The notes under the pieces: model-generated | Told to the model about the DNA's origin: nothing | The model's input: only the letters and a program-made list of their open reading frames with translations | Databases searched by the model: none | Position numbers and translations under genes: made by a program | In this document: piece by piece, positions 43,020-51,617 of the stretch | How positions within the stretch are numbered: position 1 is the first letter of the stretch | How the letters are laid out: each line of letters starts with the position of its first letter | From: Rohdeia mirabilis | GTDB taxonomy: Bacteria; Planctomycetota; UBA1135; GCA-002686595 | Assembly (NCBI GenBank): GCA_007750655.1 | Contig: CP036290.1 | Location: 1,178,001 to 1,242,000, forward strand | Direction of reading: 5' to 3' | DNA length: 64,000 nt

Positions 43020-43589
43020 CTAGTCGCGCGAAGGCGCCATCGCCAGAGCGAACGACAGTGGCACCTCGTCCACACCCGCTCGCCCGTCGGCTTCGATCAG
43101 GAACGCGGTCAGCGCCTCGACCCGCGCCGCCAGCTCGCGACGGTCCTGTTCGTTGAGGCGCAGCTGCACGGCGCGGAAGTGCATCAGGGGCGCCGGGTCG
43201 TCGCGCGAGTAGCTCGGGTCCTCGACCTGGGCGGCGATGGCGCGCTCGACGTCGCGGAGGTGGACGCGGACGTAGCGCTCGAGCTCGTTCTGCCAAGCCC
43301 GGTCACCGCTGGCGTTGTCGACCCGGAAGCGCGTGGAGATCGCCTCGTAGAGCATCTCCGGTCGCTTGCCCGTGGCGCGTTCGCCCACGGTTCGCACGAT
43401 GCCGGCGTCCTCGAGCAGACGCAGGTGGTAGTAGAGCGTCGCGGGCGGCTTGCCCAGGCGCTCGGCCACGTCGCGGACGGAGCAGGGACCTTCGCTGGTC
43501 AGAACGTCGACGAAGCGTTGGCGGAGCGGCGAGGCGAGCGCCCGAACCTGCCGGCTGGCGTCGACGCGAATCTCCTTGGAGGAGGGCAT
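43020..43589 (-). CDS. ArsR-like winged-helix transcriptional regulator
   Basis: 189 residues. The N-terminal winged helix is clear: RALASPLRQRFVDVLTSEGPCSVRDVAERLGKPPATLYYHLRLLEDAGIV, the ArsR/HTH_20 pattern. No metal-binding Cys cluster is visible. The C-terminal 100 residues are helical and probably dimerise or sense a ligand. It is divergent from the YqgE/AlgH gene, 99 nt away, and could regulate it; this is inference. A TAGGAT box on its own strand precedes the ATG by 6 nt. Confidence 0.85.
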   Translation of the reverse strand: MPSSKEIRVDASRQVRALASPLRQRFVDVLTSEGPCSVRDVAERLGKPPATLYYHLRLLEDAGIVRTVGERATGKRPEMLYEAISTRFRVDNASGDRAWQNELERYVRVHLRDVERAIAAQVEDPSYSRDDPAPLMHFRAVQLRLNEQDRRELAARVEALTAFLIEADGRAGVDEVPLSFALAMAPSRD

Positions 43590-43595
43590 GCTCCA

Positions 43596-43601
43596 ATCCT
43601 A
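43596..43601 (-). promoter_or_regulatory. -10-like box TAGGAT, 6 nt before the ArsR-like start
   Basis: Read on the minus strand, TAGGAT ends 6 nt before the ATG at 43589. The identical hexamer precedes the metalloprotease gene starting at 48298. It fits a leaderless arrangement. Confidence 0.45.
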
Positions 43602-43675
43602 GCGCCCGAGGACCGATCCGTGGGACTGGTCCCGCCCGGGTCTCGGTCCTCGGCTTCTCGGAGGTGGGGGGGGAC

Positions 43676-43681
43676 TAGGCT
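43676..43681 (+). promoter_or_regulatory. -10-like box TAGGCT, 7 nt before ATG 43689
   Basis: TAGGCT ends 7 nt before the ATG of the YqgE/AlgH gene. The same hexamer occurs before the mscS gene (minus strand, 51797-51802) and at 62491-62496 before the CpsD-like gene. Confidence 0.45.
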
Positions 43682-43688
43682 GGTCCGG

Positions 43689-44252
43689 ATGAGCCTCCGC
43701 CTGGCAGCTGGCGACCTGCTCGCGGCGCACCCCGGCCTCGAGGACCCGAATTTCGGGCGGACGGTGCTCCTGATCTGCGAGCACTCGGCGGCCGGTGCGT
43801 TCGGTCTGATCGTCAACCGCCCGACGAACGTGACGGTGGACCAGCTGCTCCCGGACCATCCCGTGCTGGGAGGGCTCCAGTTCCCCGTGCTGCTGGGTGG
43901 CCCCGTCGACCACGAGCGTCTGCACTTCGTCCACTCGGTTCCCGGGCGAATTCGCGGCGGCAGCGAGCTGCGACCCGGTCTGTGGATCGGCGGCGACGTC
44001 GACGAACTCGGGCGCTACCTGCTCGAGCAGCGGCGGGCGGGCGCGGGCGTCGACGTCCGTCTCTTCGTCGGCTACGCCGGGTGGGACGACGGACAGCTCG
44101 ACGCCGAGCTCGAGACCGGTTCGTGGATCCCAGCGATCGGGCGCGACGAGTGGATCTACGGAGCGCCCGAGCAGGACGTGTGGGAAGCGGTCGTGAGCGC
44201 GGCCTTCGAGGCCTCCGACGACGTGCCCCCGGCGCCGCACGAGGCGAACTGA
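43689..44252 (+). CDS. YqgE/AlgH-family protein
   Basis: 187 residues, soluble. Family motifs are LAAGDLLAAHPGLEDPNFGRTVLLICEH at the start, GAFGLIVNRPTN, LLGGPVDHERLHFVHS, RLFVGYAGWDDGQLDAEL and the final WEAVV. YqgE/AlgH (DUF179) is conserved across bacteria; AlgH affects alginate regulation in Pseudomonas but the biochemical role is not established. All family landmarks are intact. It has its own promoter-like box. Confidence 0.93.
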   Translation: MSLRLAAGDLLAAHPGLEDPNFGRTVLLICEHSAAGAFGLIVNRPTNVTVDQLLPDHPVLGGLQFPVLLGGPVDHERLHFVHSVPGRIRGGSELRPGLWIGGDVDELGRYLLEQRRAGAGVDVRLFVGYAGWDDGQLDAELETGSWIPAIGRDEWIYGAPEQDVWEAVVSAAFEASDDVPPAPHEAN

Positions 44253-44277
44253 GTCGTCCGTCCGTGTGCGGCGGGGT

Positions 44278-46164
44278 TCAGGCTCCGCCCAGTGCCGCCA
44301 GCAGGATCTCGCCCAGGTCCTCCGCCTTCTTGGCGCCGATCCCGACCACGTCGAGCAGCTCGGTCGTGTTCGAGGGACGCTTCGAGACCAGGTCCACGAG
44401 CGTCCGATCGTTGAACAGGACATAGGGCGGGACGCCGCGTTCACTGGCGAGACGGCGACGCAGGGCGCGCAGCGACTCGACCAGTTCCGAGTCGAGATCG
44501 GGGTCGTCGAGGATGGGGGAGGGCCCGCGCGAGCCGCTGCGCGAGCGGGTCCGGCCCGCCACCGACTGGGGTCGGCGACACAGGAACAGTTCGACGTCGC
44601 GTTCACCGCGCAGCACCTCGGCCCCGGTCTTGGACAGCGCCAGCGTCGGGTACTGGCCCGGCGCGACCAGGAGGAGTCCCTTCGACACCAGCTGGTCGAT
44701 GAACGTCCGCACGTCGCCCTGCGACATGGTGCTCAAGAGGCCGAAGGTCGTGAACCGGTCGTGCCCGAGCTCGCGGATGCGCGCCGTGTTCGCGCCGCGC
44801 AGGACGTTGGCCACGTGACCGGCGCCGTAGGTGTGTCGACAGTGCACGACGCACGACAGGATCTTCTGCGCCACCACCTGACCGTCGGGCACGGTCTCGA
44901 GTTCGCCGAGGCACACGTCGCACGCGCCGCAGCCTTCCTCGATCGAGCCGTGGAAGGTGCCGCCGAAGTGCTCGACCAGGAAGCGGTGGCGGCACAGCGC
45001 GCTGCCTGCGAAGCGCCACAGTTCGCTCAGGCGTTCGAGGCTCTCGCGCAGTTCCTCGCGCGCGCCCTGCACACCGGCTTCGTCGGCCTCGGCGGAGCTG
45101 CGCTCCATCAGCGAGCACCAACCGTGGTAGTCGGCGCCCGAGTAGAACATCACGCACTCCGACGGCAGTCCGTCGCGGCCCGCGCGCCCGGTCTCCTGGC
45201 TGTACTGTTCGACGCCCTTGGGCAGTGAAGCGTGCACGACGAAACGCACGTCGCTGCGGTCGATGCCCATGCCGAAGGCGACGGTGGCGACGACCACGTC
45301 GATGCGTTCGGACAGGAAGTCGTTCTGCACCGAACGTCGCTCGGCGCCGTCGAGGCCCGCGTGGTACGGACGGCAGCGCACGCCGCGCGCCGCCAGGTCC
45401 GAGGCCAACGACTCCGCGTCCTTGCGGCGCAGCACGTACACGATGCCCGCGTCCCCGGCGTGGCGCGCGACCACGCCGTACACGTCGGTCGACGTGTCGC
45501 GGCGCGGAACGATGCGGTAGGTGAGGTTCGGGCGATCGAAGTCGCCGACCAGGCGCAGCTCGTCCTCGAGACCGAGTTCGGCCACGATGTCGTTCTGCAC
45601 GCGCGGCGTCGCGGTGGCGGTCAACGCGACGATCGGCAGGCGTGAACCGCGGCGGCGCAGTTCGCCGAGCATCCGGTACTCGGGCCGGAAGTCGTGCCCC
45701 CAGTGGCTGATGCAGTGCGCTTCGTCGACGGCGAGTCGCGACGCACCGAGGCTCACGAGCCGCTCGTAGAAGCCGGGCAGCGCCAGACGTTCGGGCGAGC
45801 AGTAGAGGATGTCGAGTTCGCCCGCCCGCAGCCGCTCCCAGGTGGCGTCGCGCTCCTCCGGCTCCTGCGTGCTCGTGAACACCCCGGCGGCGACGCCGTG
45901 CCCTTCGAGCGACCGCAGCTGGTCGTCCATCAGCGCGATCAGCGGACTGACCACCAGCGTGAAGCCCGGCAGCACGAGCGCGGGTGCCTGGTAGCACAGA
46001 CTCTTGCCCCCGCCCGTCGGCAGCACCACGAGCGCGTCGCGACCGGCGAGCACGGCCTCGGTCGCCTCGGCCTGCAGCGGTCGCAGCTCGTCGAAGCCGA
46101 ACACCTCGCCCACCCGCGCTCGCAGATCGTCGAGGGTCGGGGCGGGGCTCGTGGGGGAGGTCAA
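44278..46164 (-). CDS. recQ: RecQ-family ATP-dependent DNA helicase
   Basis: 628 residues. Helicase motifs are FGFDELRPLQAEATEAVL (motif 0), LPTGGGKSLCYQ (Walker A), VDEAHCISHWGHDFRPEY (DEAH), ALTATATPRVQ, then VATVAFGMGIDRSDVRFVVH and QETGRAGRDG. The RQC zinc region has C-x6-F with GCGACDVCLG, followed by a winged helix, and the C-terminal 75 residues form an HRDC domain (ESLRALRRRLASERGVPPY). The start is a TTG at 46164 without a clear ribosome site; a GTG slightly downstream is possible. TAACCT at 46252-46257 (minus strand) may be the -10. RecQ unwinds recombination intermediates. Confidence 0.93.
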   Translation of the reverse strand: MTSPTSPAPTLDDLRARVGEVFGFDELRPLQAEATEAVLAGRDALVVLPTGGGKSLCYQAPALVLPGFTLVVSPLIALMDDQLRSLEGHGVAAGVFTSTQEPEERDATWERLRAGELDILYCSPERLALPGFYERLVSLGASRLAVDEAHCISHWGHDFRPEYRMLGELRRRGSRLPIVALTATATPRVQNDIVAELGLEDELRLVGDFDRPNLTYRIVPRRDTSTDVYGVVARHAGDAGIVYVLRRKDAESLASDLAARGVRCRPYHAGLDGAERRSVQNDFLSERIDVVVATVAFGMGIDRSDVRFVVHASLPKGVEQYSQETGRAGRDGLPSECVMFYSGADYHGWCSLMERSSAEADEAGVQGAREELRESLERLSELWRFAGSALCRHRFLVEHFGGTFHGSIEEGCGACDVCLGELETVPDGQVVAQKILSCVVHCRHTYGAGHVANVLRGANTARIRELGHDRFTTFGLLSTMSQGDVRTFIDQLVSKGLLLVAPGQYPTLALSKTGAEVLRGERDVELFLCRRPQSVAGRTRSRSGSRGPSPILDDPDLDSELVESLRALRRRLASERGVPPYVLFNDRTLVDLVSKRPSNTTELLDVVGIGAKKAEDLGEILLAALGGA

Positions 46165-46254
46165 CGTGGGGCGGGGCAGGGCGCCGAATTCGCGGTCCGA
46201 AGTCGCTCCGCCGAAGGTCGGAGGCTGCTTCGAGGCGCATGGCGCGCCGCCAGG

Positions 46255-47031
46255 TTAGCGAGCCGCGTGGGCGTCCCGCAGCGCCTTTCGAGAGGCCGGG
46301 TCGAGCTTCGCCGTGAGGTTGCGCAAGGCCTCCCGCGACAGGCGTTCGCGGTGATCCCGGGCGAAGGCGGATACGCGTTCCGGCTCGGCCACGCCCAGCT
46401 CGCGCAGCACCCAGCCCACGGCCGTCTGCGAAAAGCGCTCCGGATCGCGCACCAGGACGTCCGCGGTCTCGAGCAGGAGGTCGGTCTGGCCGGGGAAGGC
46501 CGCGTCGCCGTGGCGGGCGAGATTGGCGAAGGCCACCAGCCCCGCGCGTCGCTGCCACAGGGTCCGACCCTTCCGCCAGTCGGCGATGGCCCTGGCCGTT
46601 CGCGCCGGGTCGTCCGACTCGCAGACCAGGTTCGCGAGCAGCTTCACCGCGAACCAGTCGGTCACGTTCCAGTCGCCGACGTGCCCCAGGTCGAAGAGCC
46701 GAGCGAAGGCGGGCAGGTCCGTGTCCCCGAGGTTCTCGATGCACAGCTCGGCCAGCGCGATCGTGCCGGCCAGCTTGTCCTCGGTGAAGCGCGAGGCGAA
46801 CAGGTCGAGCGCCGCGTCGCGCCCGGTCCTGACGTCTTCGCCGTCCAGACCCTCGTCGTGCCACCAGGCCTTCGTCGCGCGCCGGACCTCGGCCATCGGC
46901 ACGCCCCGGAACGCGGCTTCGCCCTTCAGGTAGCGCTCCCACCAGGCGCGCGTCGAGCCGCTGGCGCGCCCTGCCAGCGTGCGCTGGAGCCGCCGGGTAC
47001 GCGCGCTCACGCTCGTGTCAGGACTGGCCAT
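46255..47031 (-). CDS. AlkD-like DNA alkylation repair protein
   Basis: 258 residues, entirely helical, matching the HEAT-repeat DNA alkylation repair family: WWERYLKGEAAFRGVPMAEVR, AGTIALAELC, FDLGHVGDWNVTDWFAVKLLANLV and WRKGRTLWQRRAGLVAFANL. The Trp/Asp and Arg positions expected around the AlkD binding cleft are present. These enzymes excise N3- and N7-alkylpurines without flipping the base. It sits 16 nt behind the frataxin gene and just before recQ on the same strand, so the three may be co-transcribed. Confidence 0.88.
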   Translation of the reverse strand: MASPDTSVSARTRRLQRTLAGRASGSTRAWWERYLKGEAAFRGVPMAEVRRATKAWWHDEGLDGEDVRTGRDAALDLFASRFTEDKLAGTIALAELCIENLGDTDLPAFARLFDLGHVGDWNVTDWFAVKLLANLVCESDDPARTARAIADWRKGRTLWQRRAGLVAFANLARHGDAAFPGQTDLLLETADVLVRDPERFSQTAVGWVLRELGVAEPERVSAFARDHRERLSREALRNLTAKLDPASRKALRDAHAAR

Positions 47032-47047
47032 CGCCCGCTGCCCGCGC

Positions 47048-47362
47048 TCAGATCGCGACGTCGCGTCCGAGCTTCTCGCCGACCGTGCGCGCCACGTTCG
47101 CGTACAGATCGTGGCCGTCGCGGTCGTCGACCCAGGTCTCGCCGTTCCAGTCGTAGTGCCAGGCGCGCACGCCCGCCGCGTACCACATCTGGTGCGACCC
47201 GGCCTGGCGGTTGAGCACGAACGTCACGCCGTCGGGGAACTCGAACTTCACCACGCCGTCGGCCGTCGCGTAGTCGAGCTCGTCCGGATCGAAGTCCTGG
47301 AGCCAGTCCTCGATGCGGTTGAGGCAGTGGTCGGCGAGCGTGTCGTACTGGATGCTGTCCAT
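47048..47362 (-). CDS. cyaY: Frataxin-like iron donor protein CyaY
   Basis: 104 residues, the normal CyaY length. The acidic first helix (YDTLADHCLNRIEDWLQDFDPDELD) is followed by the frataxin sheet: GVVKFEFPDGVTFVLNRQAGSHQMW, AWHYDWNGETWVDDRDG and a C-terminal helix. CyaY binds iron through the acidic ridge and modulates cysteine desulfurase in Fe-S cluster assembly. No isc or suf genes are nearby. The ATG at 47362 is followed by the complete domain. Confidence 0.9.
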   Translation of the reverse strand: MDSIQYDTLADHCLNRIEDWLQDFDPDELDYATADGVVKFEFPDGVTFVLNRQAGSHQMWYAAGVRAWHYDWNGETWVDDRDGHDLYANVARTVGEKLGRDVAI

Positions 47363-47494
47363 GGGCGGGCGGCCGGCGAGCGGCGAGGGATCGGAGTCGG
47401 AACGTCGGCGGCGCGGCGAACCGCACGGGCGAGGATGGGCGACCTCGGGGCGGGCCTCAAGCGGGAAGCGACTCCTTCCCGCGGTCCCCTCGGT

Positions 47495-48298
47495 TCAAGC
47501 CAGGCCCATGGCGTCGACGCCGTCCTCGTCGAACCCGAGCAGGTGCGCGAGTTCGTGGAAGAGCGTGATGCGGATCTCCTCGCGCAGCTCGTCCACGTCG
47601 AGGGCGCGGCGCTCGAGGTTGCGCTGGTAGAGGTGGATCGCTGGCGGCAGGTCGGCGAAGCCTTCGAACGAGCCGTCGAGGTCGCTCACGCCGCGGAACA
47701 GGCCGAGGGTGTCGGGCGGCACGTCGGGGCCGGCGGCGCCCGGGCCAGGAACCGGTTCGACGAGCACCGGCACGTCGTCGAGTCGCGCGGCGAACCGCGG
47801 TGGGAGTTCGCGCACGGCGGCGTCGACGACCTGGTCGAAGGCCGCGCCGTCGAGCACGGTGAAGGCGCCCTCCATCAGCTCGCCCGCGCGGCGTTGCCAC
47901 TCGAGGCCGGCGTCCGGGTCGCCGAGGAGATCCGCGCAGAGGGACAGCCTCAGGCGCGTGGACACGGACGGTTCGTCGGCTTCGAGCCGCTCGAAAGCGG
48001 CTCGTGCGTCCTCGGGCCGCCAGCGCAACAGGTCCACCTCCGCGCGCGCGAGGACGAGGTTCGTGACTGCGCCCGTGTCCTCGCCCGACTCGATCTCCGC
48101 CAGCTCGAGCGCGCGCTCCGCCGCGTCGAGGTCGCCCAGGTCGCACAGCGCCAGCGCGGTCAGGGCGCCCGCCTCCGGGTGGGGGCGGTCGTCGTCGTCG
48201 AGCTGGGTCAGGATGGACAGGACCTCGCTCGCGCGTCCCTCGTCGAGCAGGGCCCAGGGGGCGTCGAGTTCCTCGTCGGTGAAGGGATCGGGGGTCAT
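47495..48298 (-). CDS. Zincin-type metallopeptidase with TPR-like N-terminus
   Basis: 267 residues. Residues 15 to about 140 are TPR-like helices (ALLDEGRASEVLSIL, LCDLGDLDAAERALELAE). The C-terminal 120 residues match the minimal zincin family PF06262: VRELPPRFAARLDDVPVLVEP, then LREEIRITLFHELAHLLGFDEDGVDAMGL with HExxHxxGxDE as the catalytic zinc site. The proteolytic target is unknown. A TAGGAT box lies 8 nt before the ATG, and the gene is divergent from the glycosyltransferase. Confidence 0.9.
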   Translation of the reverse strand: MTPDPFTDEELDAPWALLDEGRASEVLSILTQLDDDDRPHPEAGALTALALCDLGDLDAAERALELAEIESGEDTGAVTNLVLARAEVDLLRWRPEDARAAFERLEADEPSVSTRLRLSLCADLLGDPDAGLEWQRRAGELMEGAFTVLDGAAFDQVVDAAVRELPPRFAARLDDVPVLVEPVPGPGAAGPDVPPDTLGLFRGVSDLDGSFEGFADLPPAIHLYQRNLERRALDVDELREEIRITLFHELAHLLGFDEDGVDAMGLA

Positions 48299-48306
48299 GG
48301 GGCGAG

Positions 48307-48312
48307 ATCCTA
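48307..48312 (-). promoter_or_regulatory. -10-like box TAGGAT, 8 nt before the metallopeptidase start
   Basis: On the minus strand TAGGAT ends 8 nt before the ATG at 48298, the same hexamer and nearly the same distance as before the ArsR-like gene. On the plus strand TACGGT at 48341-48346 may serve the glycosyltransferase. Confidence 0.45.
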
Positions 48313-48378
48313 GGTCATCGGGCGCTGGCGGCGATCCGTCTACGGTCGAGCACGAGCCGAGGCCGATCCTCCCGGGTC

Positions 48379-49644
48379 ATGTCGTCGCGCCGCCCGCTCT
48401 CGATCCTCGGCTCCGCCGCCGCGCCGCGGACGCACGGATCCGCACCGACCGGGGCCGTACCCGCTCTGCGGCTCGTCCATCCCATCTACACGAGTGGCGG
48501 CGCGATCTCGGCCTGCGCGCTGGCGCTGTCCGACTCCTGGAGCCGAGCCGGGCTGCCGATCGAGTTCTGGGCCACGGCCGCGGCGCCCGAGGCCCGGCGT
48601 TCCTACCACCGGCTCCCGGTGCCGAGCGTGCGTGCGCGGCTGCACTACAAGTTCCACCGACCCGAGGCCCAGCTCGCGCGCCGCGTCGAGGATGCGGTGC
48701 TCGAGGTCGCGCGACCTGGGGACTTGGTCTACGCCTGGCCGACGACGTCGCTCGAGTTCGTGCGCGAGCTGACGTTGCGCGGGGTGCGCGTCGCCGTCGA
48801 GCGCGTCAACTCGCACCGCTCCACTGCGCGCGCCGTGCTCGATCGCGTCTACGCGCGGCACGGTCTCGATCGGCACCAGCCGCTGACGCCGAGTCACGAC
48901 CACGGTCCGTACGAAGCGATGCGCGAGACGCGCAAGCTCGAGCTGGCCGACGCGATCGTCAGCCCGAGCCCGTTCGTGACCGACTCGCTCGTGGCGGCGG
49001 GACTGGATCCCGCGCGCATCGTGCGTACGAGCTACGCCTACGATCCCGCGACGTTCATCGCGCCGACGGACGAGGAACGCGCCGAGCGGCGCCGCGGCAA
49101 GCGTCCGCGCTTCGTCCACGTCGGGTCGGACGTCCTGCGCAAGGGCGTCGGTGAACTCTTGGCCGCCTGGCGCCTCGCCGACGGGCCGGGCGAACTGTCC
49201 GTGCTCGGAGACGTGCCTCCGGCGCTCGCGCGGCGTTGGGACTGCGATCTCGCGCGCGCGGACGTGCGGACGACCACGTGGATCGACGGGATGGCCGAGT
49301 ACTTCGCGGACTGCGACGCGTACGTGCTCGCCAGTCACGAGGAGGGCAGTCCGATCGCGACCTACCAGGCCATGGCGGCGGGCCTGCCGTGCCTCGTGAG
49401 TCCGGCGGGAGCCGGAGGCGTCGTGCGCGACGGGATCGACGGCTTCGTGCGCGATCCGTACGACCTCGACGGTTGGGCCGAGGCGTTGCAACTGCTCGCG
49501 TCGGACGTCGGACTGCGTCGCGAACTCGGTGCGAACGGCCGGGAACGGGCCCGCGCCTTCACCTGGGAGCGCGTGGCGGCGCGGCGCTGGGCCGTGCTGT
49601 CCGAGCGACTGGCGCCCGGCGTGTGGAGCGTGTCGGCGGCCTGA
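48379..49644 (+). CDS. Family 4-type glycosyltransferase
   Basis: 421 residues with the GT-B layout. The N-terminal half contains VHPIYTSGGAISACALALSDSW and SPSPFVTDSLVAAGLDPARI, followed by FVHVGSDVLRKGVGELLAAW at the start of the donor domain. The donor-site motif reads YVLASHEEGSPIATYQAMAAGLPCLVS, the Ex7E pattern of GT4 enzymes. Such enzymes add sugars from nucleotide donors to lipids or polysaccharides at the cytosolic face. No other polysaccharide genes are adjacent. The first 30 residues are a basic, Ser/Pro-rich extension. Confidence 0.88.
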   Translation: MSSRRPLSILGSAAAPRTHGSAPTGAVPALRLVHPIYTSGGAISACALALSDSWSRAGLPIEFWATAAAPEARRSYHRLPVPSVRARLHYKFHRPEAQLARRVEDAVLEVARPGDLVYAWPTTSLEFVRELTLRGVRVAVERVNSHRSTARAVLDRVYARHGLDRHQPLTPSHDHGPYEAMRETRKLELADAIVSPSPFVTDSLVAAGLDPARIVRTSYAYDPATFIAPTDEERAERRRGKRPRFVHVGSDVLRKGVGELLAAWRLADGPGELSVLGDVPPALARRWDCDLARADVRTTTWIDGMAEYFADCDAYVLASHEEGSPIATYQAMAAGLPCLVSPAGAGGVVRDGIDGFVRDPYDLDGWAEALQLLASDVGLRRELGANGRERARAFTWERVAARRWAVLSERLAPGVWSVSAA

Positions 49645-49661
49645 CGGTCGTGTTCCGTCAG
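49641..49661. terminator. Hairpin containing both stop codons of convergent genes
   Basis: CTGACGG (49641-49647) pairs with CCGTCAG (49655-49661). The left arm holds the TGA of the glycosyltransferase gene and the right arm the TGA of the endonuclease III gene on the other strand. A bidirectional end signal is plausible, though neither side has a U tract. Confidence 0.45.
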
Positions 49662-50353
49662 CGCGCGCGACTCGCACCGCGCTTCGGGATGCGACCGACC
49701 GTGCCCGCCTTGCGCTCGGCCTCCTTGCGCGCCTTCGTCGCCGCCCACGAACAGATCGGACAGGCGTCGAGGTCGTGGCCGCGGGCCGGGCAGTGCTCGC
49801 GCCCGAAGAAGATGATCTGCAGGTGCAGCGCGTTCCAACGCTCGCGCTCGAAGAGGGCCTTGAGGTCGCGTTCGGTGCGTTCGACCGACGAACCGTTGGA
49901 CAGTCCCCAGCGCGTCGCGAGTCGATGGATGTGCGTGTCGACGGGGAAGGCCGGCACGCCGAAGGCCTGGGACATGACGACGCTGGCCGTCTTGTGACCG
50001 ACGCCGGGCAGGGACTCGAGTGCTGCGAAGTCCGCGGGGACCTGGCCGTCGAACTCGTCCACGAGGCGCTGGCTGAGCACGCTGATCGCTCGGCTCTTCT
50101 GGGGCGAGAGGCCGCAGGGGCGGATGAGTTCGCGGATCTCGTCCACCGGTACCTGGGCCATGCTGGCCGGATCGCCGGCGCGTGCGAACAGGGCCGGCGT
50201 CGTGCGGTTGACGCGCTCGTCCGTGCACTGGGCGGACAGGAGCACCGCGACCAGCAGCGTGTACGGATCCGTGTGGTCGAGCGGGATCGGCGTCGTCGGG
50301 TACAGCTCGTCGAGCAGTGCGACGATGCGTTCGGCCTTCTCGCTGCGTTTCAT
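49658..50353 (-). CDS. nth: Endonuclease III
   Basis: 231 residues. Helix-hairpin-helix motif LPGVGHKTASVV contains the catalytic Lys, and VDTHIHRLATRWGL contains the catalytic Asp; LVAVLLSAQCTDERVNRTTP is the family N-terminal signature. The enzyme removes oxidised pyrimidines from DNA. The 4Fe-4S loop is atypical: it reads REHCPARGHDLDACPICSW, spaced C-x9-C-x2-C, and the fourth Cys of the usual C-x6-C-x2-C-x5-C is absent in the remaining basic tail. The ATG at 50353 begins the conserved region (KRSEKAERIVALLDELYP). Confidence 0.92.
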   Translation of the reverse strand: MKRSEKAERIVALLDELYPTTPIPLDHTDPYTLLVAVLLSAQCTDERVNRTTPALFARAGDPASMAQVPVDEIRELIRPCGLSPQKSRAISVLSQRLVDEFDGQVPADFAALESLPGVGHKTASVVMSQAFGVPAFPVDTHIHRLATRWGLSNGSSVERTERDLKALFERERWNALHLQIIFFGREHCPARGHDLDACPICSWAATKARKEAERKAGTVGRIPKRGASRAR

Positions 50354-50394
50354 GACGGGGCGATCGTGGGGCGTCGGGCGCGCGTTGTCCACAG

Positions 50395-50432
50395 CGAAGG
50401 GGCCCCGCACCGGTCGGTGCGAGGCCCCTTCG
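50395..50432 (-). terminator. Long hairpin between mscS and nth
   Basis: CGAAGGGGCC (50395-50404) pairs with GGCCCCTTCG (50423-50432); after one C/A mismatch the stem continues with CGCACC/GGTGCG. Both flanking genes read leftwards, so it lies after mscS and before nth. There is no U tract, but the stem is very stable and is the best terminator candidate in the window. Confidence 0.6.
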
Positions 50433-50492
50433 TCGCCGGCTCTCGAAAGACGCCGGCTCTCGTTCGGCCGTGCTTCAGGCGGCCTTCGTGCT

Positions 50493-51617
50493 TCAGTCGA
50501 CCTTGTAGAGGTGCACGTCGCGCTGCGGGAAGGGGATGCTGACGCCTTCCTTGTCGAACTCGGTCTTGATCGACTTCGTGATGTCCCAGTAGACGGTCCA
50601 GTAGTCGGAGGTCTTGGTCCAGGGGCGCACGACGATGTTGACCGACGAGTCGGCCAGGGCGTGGACGCGAATGACCGGCGCGGGCTCGGCCAGGACCAGC
50701 GGGTGCGACTCGACGATGCGCTTGAGGATCGCTTCGGCCTTGTCCATGTCGTCGCCGTAGCCGATGCCGGCGGTCAGGTCGACGCGGCGCGTGTCGTTGG
50801 CGGTGACGTTCGTGATGACGCCGCCCCAGATCGAACCGTTCGGAACGATCTGCACCTGGTTGTCCGGCGTGCCGATCGTGGTGGAGACGAGGCTCATCGA
50901 CTTGACGCTTCCCGTGACGCCGCCGGCGGTGATGAAGTCACCGATGTCGTAGGGGCGGTACAAGAGGATCATGACGCCCGCGGCGAAGTTGCCCAGCGTG
51001 TCCTGCAGCGCGAAGCCGACGACGAAGCCGAGGACGCCGAGGCCGGCGAGCAGCGGACCGACGTCCACGCCGACGGTTCCGAGCGCCATGATGAAGCCGA
51101 TGGCCATCACGAGCTTCGCCGTTGCACCCTTCAGGAACTCGAGCAGGAGTTGGGTCGGGCGGAGCTTGGACTTGGACAGCGCGCCACCCACCAGCGAGGC
51201 GGCGATCGACGCCAGGATCTTGAAGACCACCAGGATCAGCACGAACATGATCGCGGTCCCGATCATGCTCGCGACGGCCTTCGGCACGCCGAGCTTGTCG
51301 GCCATGAAGTTCACGACGAGGTCGCGCAGCTTCGCGGCTTCCTCGCTCGCGCCACTCACCAGTTGATCGGTCGTGGGCGTCTCGGCGACGCTCTTGGTCT
51401 TCTTCTCGCCCGCAGCGCCATCGTCGCTGGTCGCGACTGCGCTCTCCGTCGTCGCTTCGCCCTCCGACGAGGGCGGCGCGTCCGTCTCGGCCCCTCCCGC
51501 GTCGCCGCTTTCCTGGACGATCGGTTGTGCGAGCGGCGCCGCGCCGGCTGCCGCGAGATTCGTGGTGGTGAAGAGGCTCGCGACGACGAGCGCGAGGACG
51601 AGCAGGATGCGTTTCAT
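50493..51617 (-). CDS. MscS-type small-conductance mechanosensitive channel
   Basis: 374 residues. A signal-like N-terminus (MKRILLVLALVVASLF) and an acidic Ala/Glu/Thr-rich segment of about 80 residues precede three membrane helices. TM3 and the channel domain show the MscS pattern: LLAGLGVLGFVVGFALQDTLGNFAAGVMILLYRPYDIGDFI, SLVSTTIGTPDNQVQIVPNG and VNIVVRPW. The protein should release solutes under osmotic downshock. The long acidic N-terminal segment is not part of the core family. The -10-like TAGGCT at 51797-51802 leaves a leader of about 170 nt. Confidence 0.92.
   Translation of the reverse strand: MKRILLVLALVVASLFTTTNLAAAGAAPLAQPIVQESGDAGGAETDAPPSSEGEATTESAVATSDDGAAGEKKTKSVAETPTTDQLVSGASEEAAKLRDLVVNFMADKLGVPKAVASMIGTAIMFVLILVVFKILASIAASLVGGALSKSKLRPTQLLLEFLKGATAKLVMAIGFIMALGTVGVDVGPLLAGLGVLGFVVGFALQDTLGNFAAGVMILLYRPYDIGDFITAGGVTGSVKSMSLVSTTIGTPDNQVQIVPNGSIWGGVITNVTANDTRRVDLTAGIGYGDDMDKAEAILKRIVESHPLVLAEPAPVIRVHALADSSVNIVVRPWTKTSDYWTVYWDITKSIKTEFDKEGVSIPFPQRDVHLYKVD

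Noticed and set aside
50435-50462. Direct repeat GCCGGCTCTCG before the mscS stop
   Set aside because: Two short copies of low-complexity GC-rich sequence beside an already explained hairpin; no further copies or clear role.
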